A DNA stretch of 43,914 bases from Dehalococcoidia bacterium (lineage in GTDB: Bacteria > Chloroflexota > Dehalococcoidia > Dehalococcoidales > UBA1222). The notes beneath the pieces were generated by a model. That model was not told the DNA's origin, searched no databases, and saw only the letters and a program-made list of their open reading frames with translations. A program made the position numbers and the translations under genes. Location of the stretch: assembly GCA_009776735.1 (NCBI GenBank), contig WRNG01000004.1, forward strand, positions 1 to 43,914. The letters are read 5' to 3'. Of the stretch, positions 17,566-26,774 are shown in pieces (position 1 is the stretch's first letter; each line of letters starts with the position of its first letter).

Positions 17566-18900
17566 ATGATTTCAGCCAAAGAAATATGGGAAACTGCTTT
17601 AGGTGAGCTTCAACTACAGGTTAGTAAGCCAAACTATCAGACTTGGTTCAAAGGAACGGAGGGATTGGCTTATGACGGTGAGCAGTTTCTAATTGGGGTA
17701 CCATCTGATTTTGTGCTGGCATACCTCAAAGAGAGCCAACGCTCGCTTATTGAGAAAACGCTCATTAATAGATTACATCATGGTGTGAGCGTGCGTTTCC
17801 AAGTCAGTTGGGCGCAGACTGGCCAAAACAATCCGCAAAACCGTTTCTTACAGAACAAATCAGCCCTCTATGGGTTTAATCCTAAATACAGCTTTGATAA
17901 TTTTGTGGTGGGTGGTGGCAATAGGATGGCGTATGCGGCTGCCGTTAGTACTGCCGGACCTGCGACAGAACAGAGATATAATCCTTTGTTCATCTATTCC
18001 GCGCCTGGCCTTGGTAAAACGCATCTAATGCAAGCCATAGGACAAAAGGCCCTTGAGAATAACCAGCGGCCGGTCTATGTTTCCGGAGAGCAGTTTACTA
18101 ATGAATTTGTGGAAGCTATTCGTGAACGCAGAACCGATGAATTTCGCGCTAAATACCGCTCCGTGGATATGTTAATGGTAGACGACATTCAGTTTATTGG
18201 CGGAAAAGAAGCCACAGAAGAGAGTTTTTTTCATACTTTTAATGATTTGCATAACGCAGGGAAGCAAATAGTTATTACCAGTGACTGTCCACCCCGGAAT
18301 ATGCCGTTGTTTCAGGAACGATTAAGGAGTCGTTTTGAATGGGGGTTGACAATAGATATTCAACCTCCTGATTTTGAAACTCGTCTGGCGATATTGCAGA
18401 GCAAAGCTGAACAGGCACAAGCAACCATTGCTGTTGATGTGCTGGACATGATGGCGCAGGAAATGAAAAAGAACATCAGAGAACTGGAAGGAGGCCTGAA
18501 CCGAATTATCGCCTACGCACAGTTACTGCAGACCCAAATAACGCCTGAATTGGCAATCAAAGCTCTCAAAGATGTTGGCGGAGTCCGCGCATTACCAGAG
18601 ACGCAGGGCGGTTGTCAGGGAATAATCGGTTTGGTGGCAGATTCTTTTGGAGTATCGGTTGAAGAGATAATGGGAAGAAGTCGCACCAAGGAAGTTGCTC
18701 AAGCGAGGCAAATGGCGATGTATGTCATGCGTCAGCAGAGTAAATGCTCTCTTACCGATATTGGTACAGCGATTGGAGGGCGTAATGCCTCCACGGTTAG
18801 TCATGCCTGTGAAAAAATGTCACAAGACATCGGTAATTCATTCATGTTGCGTAGCAAAGTAGAAGATATTCAGAAAAAATTGCGCGCAAAGCCTAGCTGA
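17566..18900 (+). CDS. dnaA: Chromosomal replication initiator protein DnaA
   Basis: A 444-residue DnaA. Domain I (about 1-85) begins KEIWETALGELQLQVSKPNYQTW, and a short linker follows. The AAA+ domain has NPLFIYSAPGLGKTHLMQAIG (Walker A), VDMLMVDDIQFIGGKE (Walker B), ITSDCPPRNMP and RLRSRFEWGLTIDIQPPD. Domain IV contains SRTKEVAQARQMAMYVMR and the signature IGGRNASTVSHACEKM. In E. coli the signature reads G-G-R-D-H-T-T-V, so three base- or backbone-contact positions differ here (D to N, H to A, T to S). The ATG follows AAAGGGA at about 10 nt. dnaN is not adjacent; relA follows. Confidence 0.96.
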   Translation: MISAKEIWETALGELQLQVSKPNYQTWFKGTEGLAYDGEQFLIGVPSDFVLAYLKESQRSLIEKTLINRLHHGVSVRFQVSWAQTGQNNPQNRFLQNKSALYGFNPKYSFDNFVVGGGNRMAYAAAVSTAGPATEQRYNPLFIYSAPGLGKTHLMQAIGQKALENNQRPVYVSGEQFTNEFVEAIRERRTDEFRAKYRSVDMLMVDDIQFIGGKEATEESFFHTFNDLHNAGKQIVITSDCPPRNMPLFQERLRSRFEWGLTIDIQPPDFETRLAILQSKAEQAQATIAVDVLDMMAQEMKKNIRELEGGLNRIIAYAQLLQTQITPELAIKALKDVGGVRALPETQGGCQGIIGLVADSFGVSVEEIMGRSRTKEVAQARQMAMYVMRQQSKCSLTDIGTAIGGRNASTVSHACEKMSQDIGNSFMLRSKVEDIQKKLRAKPS

Positions 18901-18963
18901 GATACCACTTTTTCACCCTTTCATCTATACTAGTCCTAGTTTAGATAGAAAAGAGGCGTCGTT

Positions 18964-21147
18964 ATGACGGCTGAAGCGCTACTGGAAAAAGCGGCAAGAT
19001 ATCTTCCACCGGAGAAAGTTGAATTGGTGTCGGCGGCGTTTGATTATGCTGCTGCTGCCCATGCTGGCCAGTTGCGTATGTCTGGGGACCCGTATTTGGA
19101 GCACCCTTTTCAAGTAGCTTTGACATTGGCTGAGCAACAACTTGATGCTACCACATTAGCCGCGGCTTTACTTCACGATGTGACTGAAGATTGCGGGATA
19201 TCTTTAAAACAATTGGAAGATAAATTCGGTGCGGATGTTGCTAGGCTAGTTGATGGAGTTTCTAAACTTTCCAAATTGGCGCTTCCCATGCCTGATGAAC
19301 TACAACAGCGCCCATCTGTCCGCGAGCAACAAGCTGAAAACCTACGCAAAATGCTGGTGGCTATGGCTGAAGATTTGCGAGTTGTCTTTATTAAATTGGC
19401 CGATAGGCTGCATAACATGAGTACCTTAGGTGCGCTACCGGCTGATCGTCAGGAAGCGATTGCCCGCGAAACCTTGGAGATATATGCCCCATTGGCGCAT
19501 CGCTTGGGAATCTGGGAATTTAAGTGGCAATTGGAAGACATGGCATTTCATTACTTGGAGTCGCGAAAATACAGCCAAATTGCCAAAATGGTATCTAGCC
19601 GTCGTGTGGAACGAGAGGAAATTATCGAGAACGTCATAAATATTCTAAGACGTGAATTCGAGCACCTATCTATCAAGTCGGAAATCTCCGGTCGTCCCAA
19701 GCATCTTTACAGCATTGCCCAAAAGATTGAGCGTTATTTGACGCAAGGGCGGCAGTTCAACGAAATCTATGATCTCTTGGCCGTGAGAGTGCTGGTCGAT
19801 ACCATACCAGAGTGTTATCGCGCCATCGGAGTGGTTCACAACCTTTGGCATCCTATTCCGGGCGCTTTTGACGACTATATCGCCAACCCCAAACCAAATG
19901 GATACAAGTCACTACACACAGCGGTATTGTTCAAAGGGACTACTCCTCTGGAAGTTCAGATTAGGACGCGTGAAATGCACAGAGTGGCTGAGTTCGGAGT
20001 GGCAGCACACTGGCGTTACAAGGAAGATGACAAAGACATTGAGGTTGAAGAACGGATTGGCTGGCTAAGGCAATTGGTTGATTGGCATCGCGAAATGGCC
20101 GGTGCTGAGGAATTCTTGGAGTCAGTTAGAACCGACATCTTCAATGACCAAGTGTTTGTTTTTACCCCCAAAGGCGAAATTAAAGATTTGCCCAAAGATT
20201 CTACGCCGGTTGACTTTGCTTACCGCATACACACTGACTTAGGCAATCGTTGCGCTGGCGCTAAGGTCAATGGGCGGATGGTCCCACTTGATTATTGTCT
20301 CTCTAATGGTAACGTGGTGGAGATTATTGTCTCCAAAAAAGATAAGGGCCCTAGCCGTGATTGGATGAGCCCCAGTCTGGGTTATGTCAAAAGCTCGCAT
20401 GCCCGTGAAAAAATCCGCCAATGGTTTAAGAAGCAAGCACGAAAAGAGAATATTGATCTTGGGCGTGAAATGTTGGATAAGGAGCTGAAGCATCTTGGTT
20501 TGGACGTTTCCTATCGAGAAAAGATTGCTCTGCTATTTAAATATGATGCTATTGAGGATTTCTATGCTGCCATTGGTTGTGGTGACATCAGTACTCAGTC
20601 AATGGCGGTGAAACTTGCCGCTCAAGAACAACCCAAAATGGTGGTGACTGGGACAGTGACTTCTCAGCCATCGGAAAGTGGGATTCGCGTCATGGGCACA
20701 GGTGACTTGCTGACAAACCTAGCCAAATGTTGTAATCCAGTTCTGGGAGATTTAATTATCGGTTATGTGACTAGGAGCCGTGGGATTACCGTTCATCGCC
20801 AAGATTGTTTCAATGTGGTGCGTGAGGACGAAAAGGAACGGTTAGTAAATGTTGAGTGGGGAAAGTCTTCCTCTCATTATCCGGCTAAAATACAGGTGGA
20901 AGCTTGGGATAGAGTAGGGCTGGTCCGAGATATTGCTACTTTGCTGGCCGAGGAGAGGGTTAATATCTCAAGTATGGTTGTCAACGAACACAAAAACTAT
21001 ACCACATCACTGTTTTTTGATGTGGAAACAAGTGGGTTGCCGCAATTATCTTTAATTATGAGCCGGATTGAAACAGTAGCCGGTGTTACCAATGTGGCCC
21101 GAGTGGGGACAGAAGACCGTCTGCTTAAGTCGAAGCAAAGCCAATAG
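18964..21147 (+). CDS. relA: Bifunctional (p)ppGpp synthetase/hydrolase, RelA/SpoT family
   Basis: A 727-residue long RSH protein that makes and/or degrades (p)ppGpp. The HD hydrolase domain is intact (HAGQLRMSGDPYLEHPF, ALLHDVTEDCG, KLADRLHNMSTLGAL), so hydrolysis is expected as well as synthesis. The synthetase domain shows YDLLAVRVLVDTIPECYRAIG and DYIANPKPNGYKSLHT. Then come TGS (DIFNDQVFVFTPKGEIKDLP), the conserved CCNP site (AKCCNPVLGDLIIGY) and a C-terminal ACT domain (VEAWDRVGLVRDIATLLAEE). The ATG follows GAGG at 7-nt spacing, 63 nt after the dnaA stop, so it may share that transcript. Confidence 0.96.
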   Translation: MTAEALLEKAARYLPPEKVELVSAAFDYAAAAHAGQLRMSGDPYLEHPFQVALTLAEQQLDATTLAAALLHDVTEDCGISLKQLEDKFGADVARLVDGVSKLSKLALPMPDELQQRPSVREQQAENLRKMLVAMAEDLRVVFIKLADRLHNMSTLGALPADRQEAIARETLEIYAPLAHRLGIWEFKWQLEDMAFHYLESRKYSQIAKMVSSRRVEREEIIENVINILRREFEHLSIKSEISGRPKHLYSIAQKIERYLTQGRQFNEIYDLLAVRVLVDTIPECYRAIGVVHNLWHPIPGAFDDYIANPKPNGYKSLHTAVLFKGTTPLEVQIRTREMHRVAEFGVAAHWRYKEDDKDIEVEERIGWLRQLVDWHREMAGAEEFLESVRTDIFNDQVFVFTPKGEIKDLPKDSTPVDFAYRIHTDLGNRCAGAKVNGRMVPLDYCLSNGNVVEIIVSKKDKGPSRDWMSPSLGYVKSSHAREKIRQWFKKQARKENIDLGREMLDKELKHLGLDVSYREKIALLFKYDAIEDFYAAIGCGDISTQSMAVKLAAQEQPKMVVTGTVTSQPSESGIRVMGTGDLLTNLAKCCNPVLGDLIIGYVTRSRGITVHRQDCFNVVREDEKERLVNVEWGKSSSHYPAKIQVEAWDRVGLVRDIATLLAEERVNISSMVVNEHKNYTTSLFFDVETSGLPQLSLIMSRIETVAGVTNVARVGTEDRLLKSKQSQ

Positions 21148-21165
21148 GTGTGTATCAATGCTTAC

Positions 21166-21357
21166 TTAAGAATTAGCTGTAGGAGCTCCTTTCATTATGC
21201 GCTCAAGTTTAGAACGAGGAAATAACAAATAATGGCCACACCCTTGGCATTTAAGACCAATATTAGCCCCTAAACGTGTTACCTTCCAAGTAAAACTACC
21301 GCAAGGATGAGTTTTTTTAAGTTTTACCAAATCGTCAATATTTAATTCAGTTAACAT
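21166..21357 (-). CDS. DUF951 family small protein
   Basis: A 63-residue protein of the DUF951 family. The family pattern is clear: DDLVKLKKTHPCGSFTWKV, then G-A-N-I-G-LKCQGCGHYLLFPRSKLER. The CGS and CxxC cysteines suggest a small zinc-binding fold; no function is established. It starts 14 nt after the pyrF stop on the same strand, so the two are probably co-transcribed. The usual association of DUF951 with housekeeping genes gives no specific role here. Confidence 0.85.
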   Translation of the reverse strand: MLTELNIDDLVKLKKTHPCGSFTWKVTRLGANIGLKCQGCGHYLLFPRSKLERIMKGAPTANS

Positions 21358-21371
21358 TTTTTCCGCGCAGG

Positions 21372-22175
21372 CTATCGATATTGATTAATTTCGCAACGCA
21401 ATGTTTCAGCCGTCGCTGCTGCCGCAAATGCAAAGTCTTTTTCTCGTGAGGAGTAGAGTATTTGCCGTGATGAATTGATTATTAATCCGTGTCCGCTGGT
21501 ATTCAAACCTGCATCCATCACAGCTTTTAAGTCTCCTTTTTGGGCGCCAATTCCGGGGACGAGGAAAGTGAAGTTGGGGTGTTTATATCTCAGCGATTTA
21601 ATTTCACTGGGATAATTAGCGCCTACAACTAGCCCAATATTCCGATTGGTATTCCAAAGCTCTGCTTTCTCGGCTACGGCTTGGTAGAGTGCCCTTTCCT
21701 GGTCTTTTTCTTTAATCACCTGTAGCTGGAAGTCAGCCGCGCCTTGGTTAGAAGTGAGACACAGGACAAAAACCGCTTTGTTTTCGTATTTTGTGAAAGG
21801 TGTCAAAGAATCATAACCTAGGTAGGGGCTTACGGTTATTGCGCCGGCACCCAAATACTCAAAAATTGCTTTGGCATAAGCCTTGGAAGTATTCCCGATA
21901 TCACCACGTTTGGCATCGGCAATAACCGGAATTTCTCGAGGGATATATTCAATGGTCTGTTGGAGGATTTCCCAGCCACGGGCGCCTTTGCTTTCAAAAA
22001 AAGCTAGGTTTGGTTTATATGCGCAGACTTTATCTGCCGTGGCATCAATAATAGCTTTGTTGAAATCCAAGAGACTTATTCCAGAGGGAAGTAATGACGT
22101 ATCTGGATCCAGACCGACGCAAAGAAGACTATGATTTTTCTGAGTAGTAGCCTTAAGTTGTGAAAAAAAATCCAT
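21372..22175 (-). CDS. pyrF: Orotidine-5'-phosphate decarboxylase (type 2)
   Basis: A 267-residue enzyme that decarboxylates OMP to UMP, the last step of de novo pyrimidine synthesis. It is the longer PyrF subfamily: LLCVGLDPDTSLLP, CAYKPNLAFFE, VIADAKRGDIGNTSKAYAKA (the D-x-K-R-G-D catalytic loop), AITVSPYLGYDSL, FVLCLTSNQGA, GLVVGANYPSEI and FLVPGIGAQKGDL. The ATG at 22175 has GGAGGA 5 nt upstream, which decides it over the 22208 start. DUF951 follows. Confidence 0.95.
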   Translation of the reverse strand: MDFFSQLKATTQKNHSLLCVGLDPDTSLLPSGISLLDFNKAIIDATADKVCAYKPNLAFFESKGARGWEILQQTIEYIPREIPVIADAKRGDIGNTSKAYAKAIFEYLGAGAITVSPYLGYDSLTPFTKYENKAVFVLCLTSNQGAADFQLQVIKEKDQERALYQAVAEKAELWNTNRNIGLVVGANYPSEIKSLRYKHPNFTFLVPGIGAQKGDLKAVMDAGLNTSGHGLIINSSRQILYSSREKDFAFAAAATAETLRCEINQYR

Positions 22176-22345
22176 AAGAGTCCTCCAATAATGGTACAAG
22201 AGTAACAATCATAACGTTTGGCGTCAAGGAACATCGCTGGGAAACTTCTTGAATAATTCCCATATAAATATAACTGTCAGTACAGCATTCTCTTCCAAAA
22301 ATGTTAAAATAAAGCCTGTGAAATATGCCTGATTGAGTATATAAA

Positions 22346-22891
22346 ATGCAAATCAATTTTATGGCAGAAACCGACAGGCTTGCTAAGTTGTCAATCAAAG
22401 GTGATCCTCTGGAAATTCTAGAGAGGAACATCAACTGGGATCTGTTTAGTCCCATCATCAATGCTGCCTTCGCGACAAGTTATGGCAAAAGTGGAAGACC
22501 ACCGTTTGACCGTTTGATGATGTTCAAGTTGTTGGTATTACAACGATTATATGGGATTTCGGATGATAGGATTGAATACTTAATTAATGACCGAATTAGT
22601 TTTCAACGCTTTCTTAAACTGACTCTGTCTGATAAAGTCCCTGACGCCAAAACAATATGGCGCTTTAGGCAAGCTTTAATGCAGAAAAACGCTATGGAAA
22701 CGCTATTTCAATTGTGGGAAGAAGAATTGGGAAAGCAGGGCATTTTTGCTTTTGTGGGTTCTATAGTAGAACCGAGTTTTTCTAAAACACGCAAGCGTCA
22801 AAAATTAGAGAATGACGACAAACTTTCAGGTAGATTGGTCGGCATAGGTGTTAGCAAAGAAAAGGAAGGTGTGCAAACCCATCTTTGCTAA
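22346..22891 (+). pseudogene. Truncated IS5-type transposase (N-terminal part)
   Basis: The first 150 or so residues match the N-terminal region of IS5-group DDE transposases: WDLFSPIINAAFATSYGKSGRPPFDRLMMFKLLVLQRLYGISDDRIEYLINDRISFQRFLKL, split here into its visible segments, then VPDAKTIWRFRQAL and a region (GSIVEPSF) where the first catalytic Asp is expected but reads Glu-Pro. After residue 155 the frame drifts and stops at 22891; the remaining DDE core and C-terminus are absent before lysC. It is a dead insertion-sequence fragment. I find no obvious terminal inverted repeats or target duplication around it. Confidence 0.8.
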
Positions 22892-22995
22892 ATATGCGGC
22901 TATTAGGTTAATGCCAGAATATTTGAATAGCCTGACCCACACTGGACAGCACATGACACTGGACGGACAAGCGATTTGACATAGACCATAGGGCT

Positions 22996-24210
22996 CTATA
23001 TCAAATCAAGTTCAAACGCCTTGTGTAATGCCTTGACAGCCTCGTCAGCATTGTCATCGGCAATGATGACAGTTATTCGGATCTCCGAAGTTGTAATCAA
23101 TTGAATGTTTATGCCAGCAGCAAACAAAGTACTAAACATAGAGGAAGCATAACCGGGGGTGTTCTGCATACCACTCCCAATTATGCTCACCTTTGCCAAC
23201 TTGGTATCGACCGCACACTCACGAGCACCCATGTTTTCGGCAATGGGTCTAACAACTATTAGTGCCTTCTCCGTTTCTCCCTTGGCAACTGTGAAAGTAA
23301 GGTCGGCAATATTTTGTATACTGGCGTTCTGTACAATGGTATCCACACTGACACCAGCTTTGGCTAAAGGCTCAAATATTGAAGCGGCTACACCTGGCTT
23401 ATCAGGCACGCCAAGAATCGTGATTTTGGCCACGTCCATATCCTGAGTAATAGCAGTAACTTTATTACGAATCTCCATCGGTCCTCCATGAATAAGCGTA
23501 CCATGGTGGTCATTGAAACTAGAAGCAACCAGTATAGGTACGTTGTAAATTTGTCCTAATTCTACGGCACGAGGGTGCATTACCTTACTTCCGTAGGTTG
23601 TCAACTCCAACATCTCTTCATAACTAACTTCTTTCAGTTTAGAAGCCTCAGGGACTAATCTTGGGTCAGTGGTAAAAATCCCCTCCACATCGGTGTATCG
23701 TTCGCATACCTTAGCCCCTAAGCTAGCTGCTAAAGCTACTGCCGTAGTATCCGAGCCTCCTCGCCCTAAGGTGGTGGTATCAGAATCCTTGGTTATCCCT
23801 TGAAACCCGGCAACAATAACAATGGTCCCGTTGTGGATTTCTTGCATGATACGACTGGCGTCAATATTGACGATACGGGCATGGCTATAATTAGCATCGG
23901 TATGTATACCGGCCTGCGCACCGGACAAACTAATTGCTTCGTACCCAAAGTTCTTCAGTGCCATTGCCAACAGTGTGCTGGCTACAATCTCGCCAGTGGA
24001 AAGAAGCACATCCAGTTCACGAGCATTGGGCTGGTCAGTGATTTGGTATGCTAACTTGATAAGGTCATCCGTGGTGTCTCCCATTGCTGATACAACCGCC
24101 ACAACATCGTTGCCATTATTTTTAGTGGCAATGATTCGCCGTGCAACGTTGCGAATTCTTTCCGCATTGCCAACTGATGTCCCGCCATATTTTTGAACGA
24201 CTACTGGCAT
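22996..24210 (-). CDS. lysC: Aspartate kinase
   Basis: A 404-residue aspartokinase that phosphorylates aspartate, the first step towards lysine, threonine and methionine. Catalytic-domain motifs are VQKYGGTSVGNAERI, GRGGSDTTAVALAASLGA and RYTDVEGIFTTDPRLVPEA. Two ACT domains follow (ILGVPDKPGVAASIF and VSIIGSGMQNTPGYASSMF), which are the usual sites of feedback inhibition by lysine and/or threonine. It stands alone on the minus strand; I see no lysine riboswitch in the roughly 100 nt upstream. The broken transposase lies directly downstream. Confidence 0.95.
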   Translation of the reverse strand: MPVVVQKYGGTSVGNAERIRNVARRIIATKNNGNDVVAVVSAMGDTTDDLIKLAYQITDQPNARELDVLLSTGEIVASTLLAMALKNFGYEAISLSGAQAGIHTDANYSHARIVNIDASRIMQEIHNGTIVIVAGFQGITKDSDTTTLGRGGSDTTAVALAASLGAKVCERYTDVEGIFTTDPRLVPEASKLKEVSYEEMLELTTYGSKVMHPRAVELGQIYNVPILVASSFNDHHGTLIHGGPMEIRNKVTAITQDMDVAKITILGVPDKPGVAASIFEPLAKAGVSVDTIVQNASIQNIADLTFTVAKGETEKALIVVRPIAENMGARECAVDTKLAKVSIIGSGMQNTPGYASSMFSTLFAAGINIQLITTSEIRITVIIADDNADEAVKALHKAFELDLI

Positions 24211-24316
24211 ATTTCTATTTACTTTCGTGCTAAGAATTACGATAAGCTCTTATTTTCTTAGTTTTCCTTCATCTCATTATACAAAAAGGGATGGAAATAA
24301 CATAGGCAGAGCCTTA

Positions 24317-24523
24317 TTAACCGCGCTTTAGCAAGCGATCCCACCAAGAAGGCTTACCTTTTGCTCCGTAACTGGGGGTTGGAAAACTTTGCTCGCAACG
24401 ATTGCACCGCCAGGTCTTAAACACTTTGTTATAGGATATGTTGGGGCTTCCGCAACGTGTGCAAAGTGCCACTCCTCGCTTCTCTTTATTCTGGCGGTAG
24501 AATTCATCTTCACGGCGTGGCAT
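24317..24523 (-). CDS. Small zinc-ribbon protein
   Basis: A 68-residue protein with a zinc-ribbon pattern: CTRCGSPN, then WRCNRCEQSF (two CxxC pairs 15-18 residues apart), followed by a Pro/Gly-rich basic tail. The ATG at 24523 lies one base after the apgM stop and is preceded by GGAGAG, so I prefer it over an overlapping GTG at 24535. It is probably co-transcribed with apgM. No specific function is recognised. Confidence 0.6.
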   Translation of the reverse strand: MPRREDEFYRQNKEKRGVALCTRCGSPNISYNKVFKTWRCNRCEQSFPTPSYGAKGKPSWWDRLLKRG

Positions 24524-24524
24524 A

Positions 24525-25709
24525 TCACTCTCCACAAAAAAGCTTCATAATTTCGTAACCGTTAGCTACTAACAAACCAGTGATACGGGCTTCGGTTTCG
24601 CAAAAGCGTTGCCTACCATTCGCTTTAAATCCTTCTCCCCACATAAGGAAGGGGACCGGTTCTGCCACATGTGTGCGAAGCTCCAGTGGTGTGGGATGGT
24701 CAGGCATTACCAATAAGCGTAAATCTTTTGGATATTGCCGTATGCGTGTCACCACTTCAGCATCAATTTTTTCAATGGCGGAAATTTTTTCCAGCGTGTT
24801 TCCGGCGTGGCCGGCCTCGTCAGGAGCCTCAATGTGAATAACAACTAAATCGTGGTCCCGGAGAGCTGCAATAGCTCCTTCTGCTTGGGCAACAAAATCG
24901 TTACTCATGTTATCCGTAACACCAGCAATTTCCAAAATATCCATCCCCATCATAATGCCAAGGCCACGCAATAAATCTACGCCGGATGTAATGGCCGCAC
25001 TTAATCCATGAGTCTCTTTGAATGAAGGGGTTTTGGGAATAGGACCGCTTCCCCAAAACGGCCAGATTGTGGTTGCCGGCACTTGACCAAGGGCCGCCCG
25101 TTTGTAATTGACTGACTGATGTTTAAGAATCTTTTGTGATTCTTGCATGAGTTCATTGAGCAAGCGGCTACCTCTTCCTTTGGGTAAGTATTCCGTCACT
25201 GTTTTACCGAAGATGTCATGTGGTGGAGTACAAATGGCTTGGGCGGTGTCTTGATGCCCTCGGATTTTAAGTAGATGTCTATACCCAACGCCCGGATAAA
25301 AGCGAATCTCGTCGTTCCCCAAGTGTTCGTTCAACCCCTTTATCAATTGATGAGCGTCTTCATTTTCGATATGCCCTGAACAATAACTCCACATTCGGTC
25401 ATTCTTTATGGCCACAAGATTGCAACGGAAAATCGTTTCACCGCGTTTGACGGGAACTCCCATACTGACCGCTTCTATTGCCGCCCGCCCTTTGTAGTAA
25501 ACCCTAGGGTTGTATCCCAAAAGTGACAGGCAAGCAATGGCGCTTGAAGGTTCCATCCCCGCTGGAACCGTTTCAGTTAGCCCCAGCGTCCCTTCCTGAG
25601 TAAGCACATCCAAGTTAGGAGTGCGTGCTAACTCCAATGCCGTTTTGCCGCCTTGGTCTTTTAGCGGCCATCCTGCGGCTCCATCCATAATCAAAACTAC
25701 GTATTTCAT
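24525..25709 (-). CDS. apgM: 2,3-bisphosphoglycerate-independent phosphoglycerate mutase (ApgM type)
   Basis: A 394-residue alkaline-phosphatase-superfamily enzyme interconverting 3- and 2-phosphoglycerate. It is the archaeal-type ApgM rather than GpmI: VVLIMDGAAGWPLKDQGGKTALE, LARTPNLDVL, PSSAIACLSLLGYNP (nucleophile Ser region), and the metal-binding C-terminal segments HIEAPDEAGHAG and LLVMPDHPTPLELRTH. ApgM is common in archaea, Dehalococcoidia and some clostridia. The gene ends 1 nt before the zinc-ribbon gene; the tRNA-Pro lies upstream in the opposite direction. Confidence 0.92.
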   Translation of the reverse strand: MKYVVLIMDGAAGWPLKDQGGKTALELARTPNLDVLTQEGTLGLTETVPAGMEPSSAIACLSLLGYNPRVYYKGRAAIEAVSMGVPVKRGETIFRCNLVAIKNDRMWSYCSGHIENEDAHQLIKGLNEHLGNDEIRFYPGVGYRHLLKIRGHQDTAQAICTPPHDIFGKTVTEYLPKGRGSRLLNELMQESQKILKHQSVNYKRAALGQVPATTIWPFWGSGPIPKTPSFKETHGLSAAITSGVDLLRGLGIMMGMDILEIAGVTDNMSNDFVAQAEGAIAALRDHDLVVIHIEAPDEAGHAGNTLEKISAIEKIDAEVVTRIRQYPKDLRLLVMPDHPTPLELRTHVAEPVPFLMWGEGFKANGRQRFCETEARITGLLVANGYEIMKLFCGE

Positions 25710-25781
25710 ACGTTTCTTTCAAATATCAGAAAATATTCTTAATTTGCCCAAGTGATAGAAACCACATATAATAACATTTCG

Positions 25782-25860
25782 CGGGGCGTAGCGCAGTTTG
25801 GTTTAGCGCGCAGCGTTCGGGACGCTGAGGCCGGTGGTTCAAATCCACTCGCCCCGACCA
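25782..25860 (+). tRNA. tRNA-Pro (anticodon CGG)
   Basis: A full cloverleaf is visible. The acceptor arms CGGGGCG and CGCCCCG pair, the D-arm is GCGC...GCGC, the anticodon stem CAGCG/CGCTG encloses the loop TTCGGGA (anticodon CGG, reading CCG), and the T-arm is GGTGG-TTCAAAT-CCACT. The 3' end ACCA is encoded. C1 pairs with G72, as in bacterial tRNA-Pro. Confidence 0.95.
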
Positions 25861-26667
25861 TCATATTCCTGCTCTCTTGGCTTCACTCCACAGTTCGTTT
25901 TTTTCTTCCAGTGTCATTTTGGTCAAATCCTGCTCGCGTTCACGGCAGAGGTTTTCCATATACGAAAATCTGTTATAAAACTTTTGATTAGCTTCACGTA
26001 AAGCCGATTCCAAGTCAATGTTTTGCCGTCTGGCATAATTGGCCAGGGTGAACAGCACATCACCAAGTTCCATGGATTTTTCCCGCGCGGTGGATACTTC
26101 CTGATATTCTTTTATTTCTTCGCTTAGTTTATCCAACACTTCCTCGTCTTTTGGACAATCAAAACCGACACGGGATACTCTTTCTTGAACTGCTTGGCTA
26201 TAAGCTAGAGAAGGTAGTGTTTTCGGCACGCCATCTAGCATGCCTTTTCCTGTTTGACGTTCGTTTTTCTTCAGTTCTTCCCAGCGTATTAATACCTCGC
26301 TGACGTCTTTAACACTGGTCTCGCCGAATACGTGTGGATGTCGACTAATCAGCTTACGATTAATGGCCTCAACCACATCTCCTATCTCAAACTCTCCCGA
26401 CTCCTTACCAATCTGAGCATGCAAAACTATCTGCAGTAATAAATCGCCTAACTCCGAGCAAAGGTTTGTTCTATCAGAATCATCAAGCGCCTCCAACGCT
26501 TCATAGCTTTCCTCCAGCAGATGCTCTCTTAAAGATTCGTGCGTTTGCGCCCGGTCCCAGGGGCACCCGTTGGGTCCGCGCAAAGAAGCGACGACTTGTA
26601 CCAAGCTTTCAAACCGTTTAAGTTCCGGCGGAATATCCACACTTATCCTCGACGCATAATTATACAT
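25861..26667 (-). CDS. mazG: Nucleoside triphosphate pyrophosphohydrolase MazG
   Basis: A 268-residue two-domain MazG that hydrolyses NTPs to NMP and pyrophosphate, and in E. coli also lowers ppGpp. The first domain has LRGPNGCPWDRAQTHESLREHLLEESYEALEA, split by family motifs EESYE and LGDLLLQIVLHAQI. The second has LSEEIKEYQE and MELGDVLFTLANYARR. The start is ATG 26667 (MYNYAS) or the longer 26697. The TGA ends on the base immediately after the tRNA-Pro CCA, so the two genes converge with no gap. Confidence 0.92.
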   Translation of the reverse strand: MYNYASRISVDIPPELKRFESLVQVVASLRGPNGCPWDRAQTHESLREHLLEESYEALEALDDSDRTNLCSELGDLLLQIVLHAQIGKESGEFEIGDVVEAINRKLISRHPHVFGETSVKDVSEVLIRWEELKKNERQTGKGMLDGVPKTLPSLAYSQAVQERVSRVGFDCPKDEEVLDKLSEEIKEYQEVSTAREKSMELGDVLFTLANYARRQNIDLESALREANQKFYNRFSYMENLCREREQDLTKMTLEEKNELWSEAKRAGI

Positions 26668-26774
26668 TCTCTTATTATCAAATGATATCGACCACATCGC
26701 TTCATAAAAAATAACAATCCGCTATTTTCTTTGTTGTCGTCATGCTACACCCGTTGTTGCATTTAGGGGAAGGA

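Noticed and set aside
24211-24316. Lysine riboswitch upstream of lysC
   Set aside because: The gap is about 100 nt and lacks the conserved lysine-aptamer core; only AT-rich sequence is seen.
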